This document shows positions 63,884-64,000 of a stretch of DNA of 64,000 nucleotides, piece after piece. A program made the position numbers and the translations under genes. This stretch comes from Planctomycetota bacterium (GTDB lineage: Bacteria; Planctomycetota; Phycisphaerae; Phycisphaerales; Phycisphaeraceae), in the NCBI GenBank assembly GCA_016350165.1, contig CP066225.1:620001-684000 (forward strand). Direction: 5' to 3'. Under the pieces are notes generated by a model. It did not search any database and was not told where the DNA came from. It saw nothing but the letters and a program-made list of their open reading frames with translations. Positions within the stretch are counted from its first letter, which is position 1. Every line of letters starts with the position of its first letter.

Positions 63884-64000
63884 AAAGTAATGTCTATTAA
63901 GTGCTTAGAATTAACTTTGCGCCAACAACATTGATAGATGTGTTTTACAGTTAATAAATTAAAACGTTGCAGGCGATTGTGGCATATTTTATTTGCGCGT

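Overview
The window looks like chromosomal DNA from a planctomycete, most likely class Phycisphaerae (inference). The grounds are PEP-CTERM sorting tags with the late motif PEPASLALLGLG and an RRRK end, many short zinc-ribbon membrane proteins that start with a CxxC...CxxC module, a serine-type sulfatase carrying its own PEP-CTERM tag, oversized signal peptidases, and a complex I operon split into pieces. GC content is moderate. Only one insertion sequence is seen, and it is a decayed IS200/IS605-type element. I see no tRNA, rRNA or CRISPR array.

Layout. 0-6.6 kb: the end of a phosphomannose isomerase (manA), then minus-strand genes for a GH130 mannoside phosphorylase-like enzyme, an M19 dipeptidase, a DUF3147-like membrane protein, an esterase, a PEP-CTERM protein and miaB. 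6.8-15.3 kb: two small membrane proteins, a secreted PEP-CTERM sulfatase, three beta-lactamase-fold serine hydrolases and a rhodanese-like lipoprotein without its catalytic cysteine. 15.7-19.3 kb: nuoD-nuoE-small gene-nuoF. 19.6-25.8 kb: queG, a TMTC-like TPR membrane protein coupled to a very acidic zinc-ribbon protein, and fabI. 26-30.5 kb: a secreted metzincin-like protease, a fourth serine hydrolase and two membrane proteins. 31-41.5 kb: rpsD, a lipoprotein, a methyltransferase, an orphan Imm42-like gene between inverted REP-like ends, a GH10-like protein with no catalytic glutamates, radA, an S41 protease and tsaD. 41.7-47.7 kb: two TlpA-like thioredoxin proteins (one with three domains), an MBL hydrolase, trpC, a YfcE-type phosphoesterase and a GNAT acetyltransferase.

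47.7-53.3 kb holds a tandem array of five paralogous zinc-ribbon/transmembrane proteins of unknown function, followed by nuoH. 55.2-63.9 kb holds two paralogous signal peptidases with an inserted zinc ribbon and a large beta-rich insert. They flank two PEP-CTERM proteins, so secretion machinery and cargo sit together.

Structure beyond genes. The plus strand switches between C-rich and G-rich blocks about 10-15 kb long, whatever the gene direction, and at least one switch falls inside an intact gene (second signal peptidase, near 62.06 kb). Three intergenic regions share a GTGCGCGC-bounded repeat. An 11-C tract sits exactly where transcription of a PEP-CTERM gene should begin. Two PEP-CTERM genes share a nearly identical tag-plus-terminator cassette.
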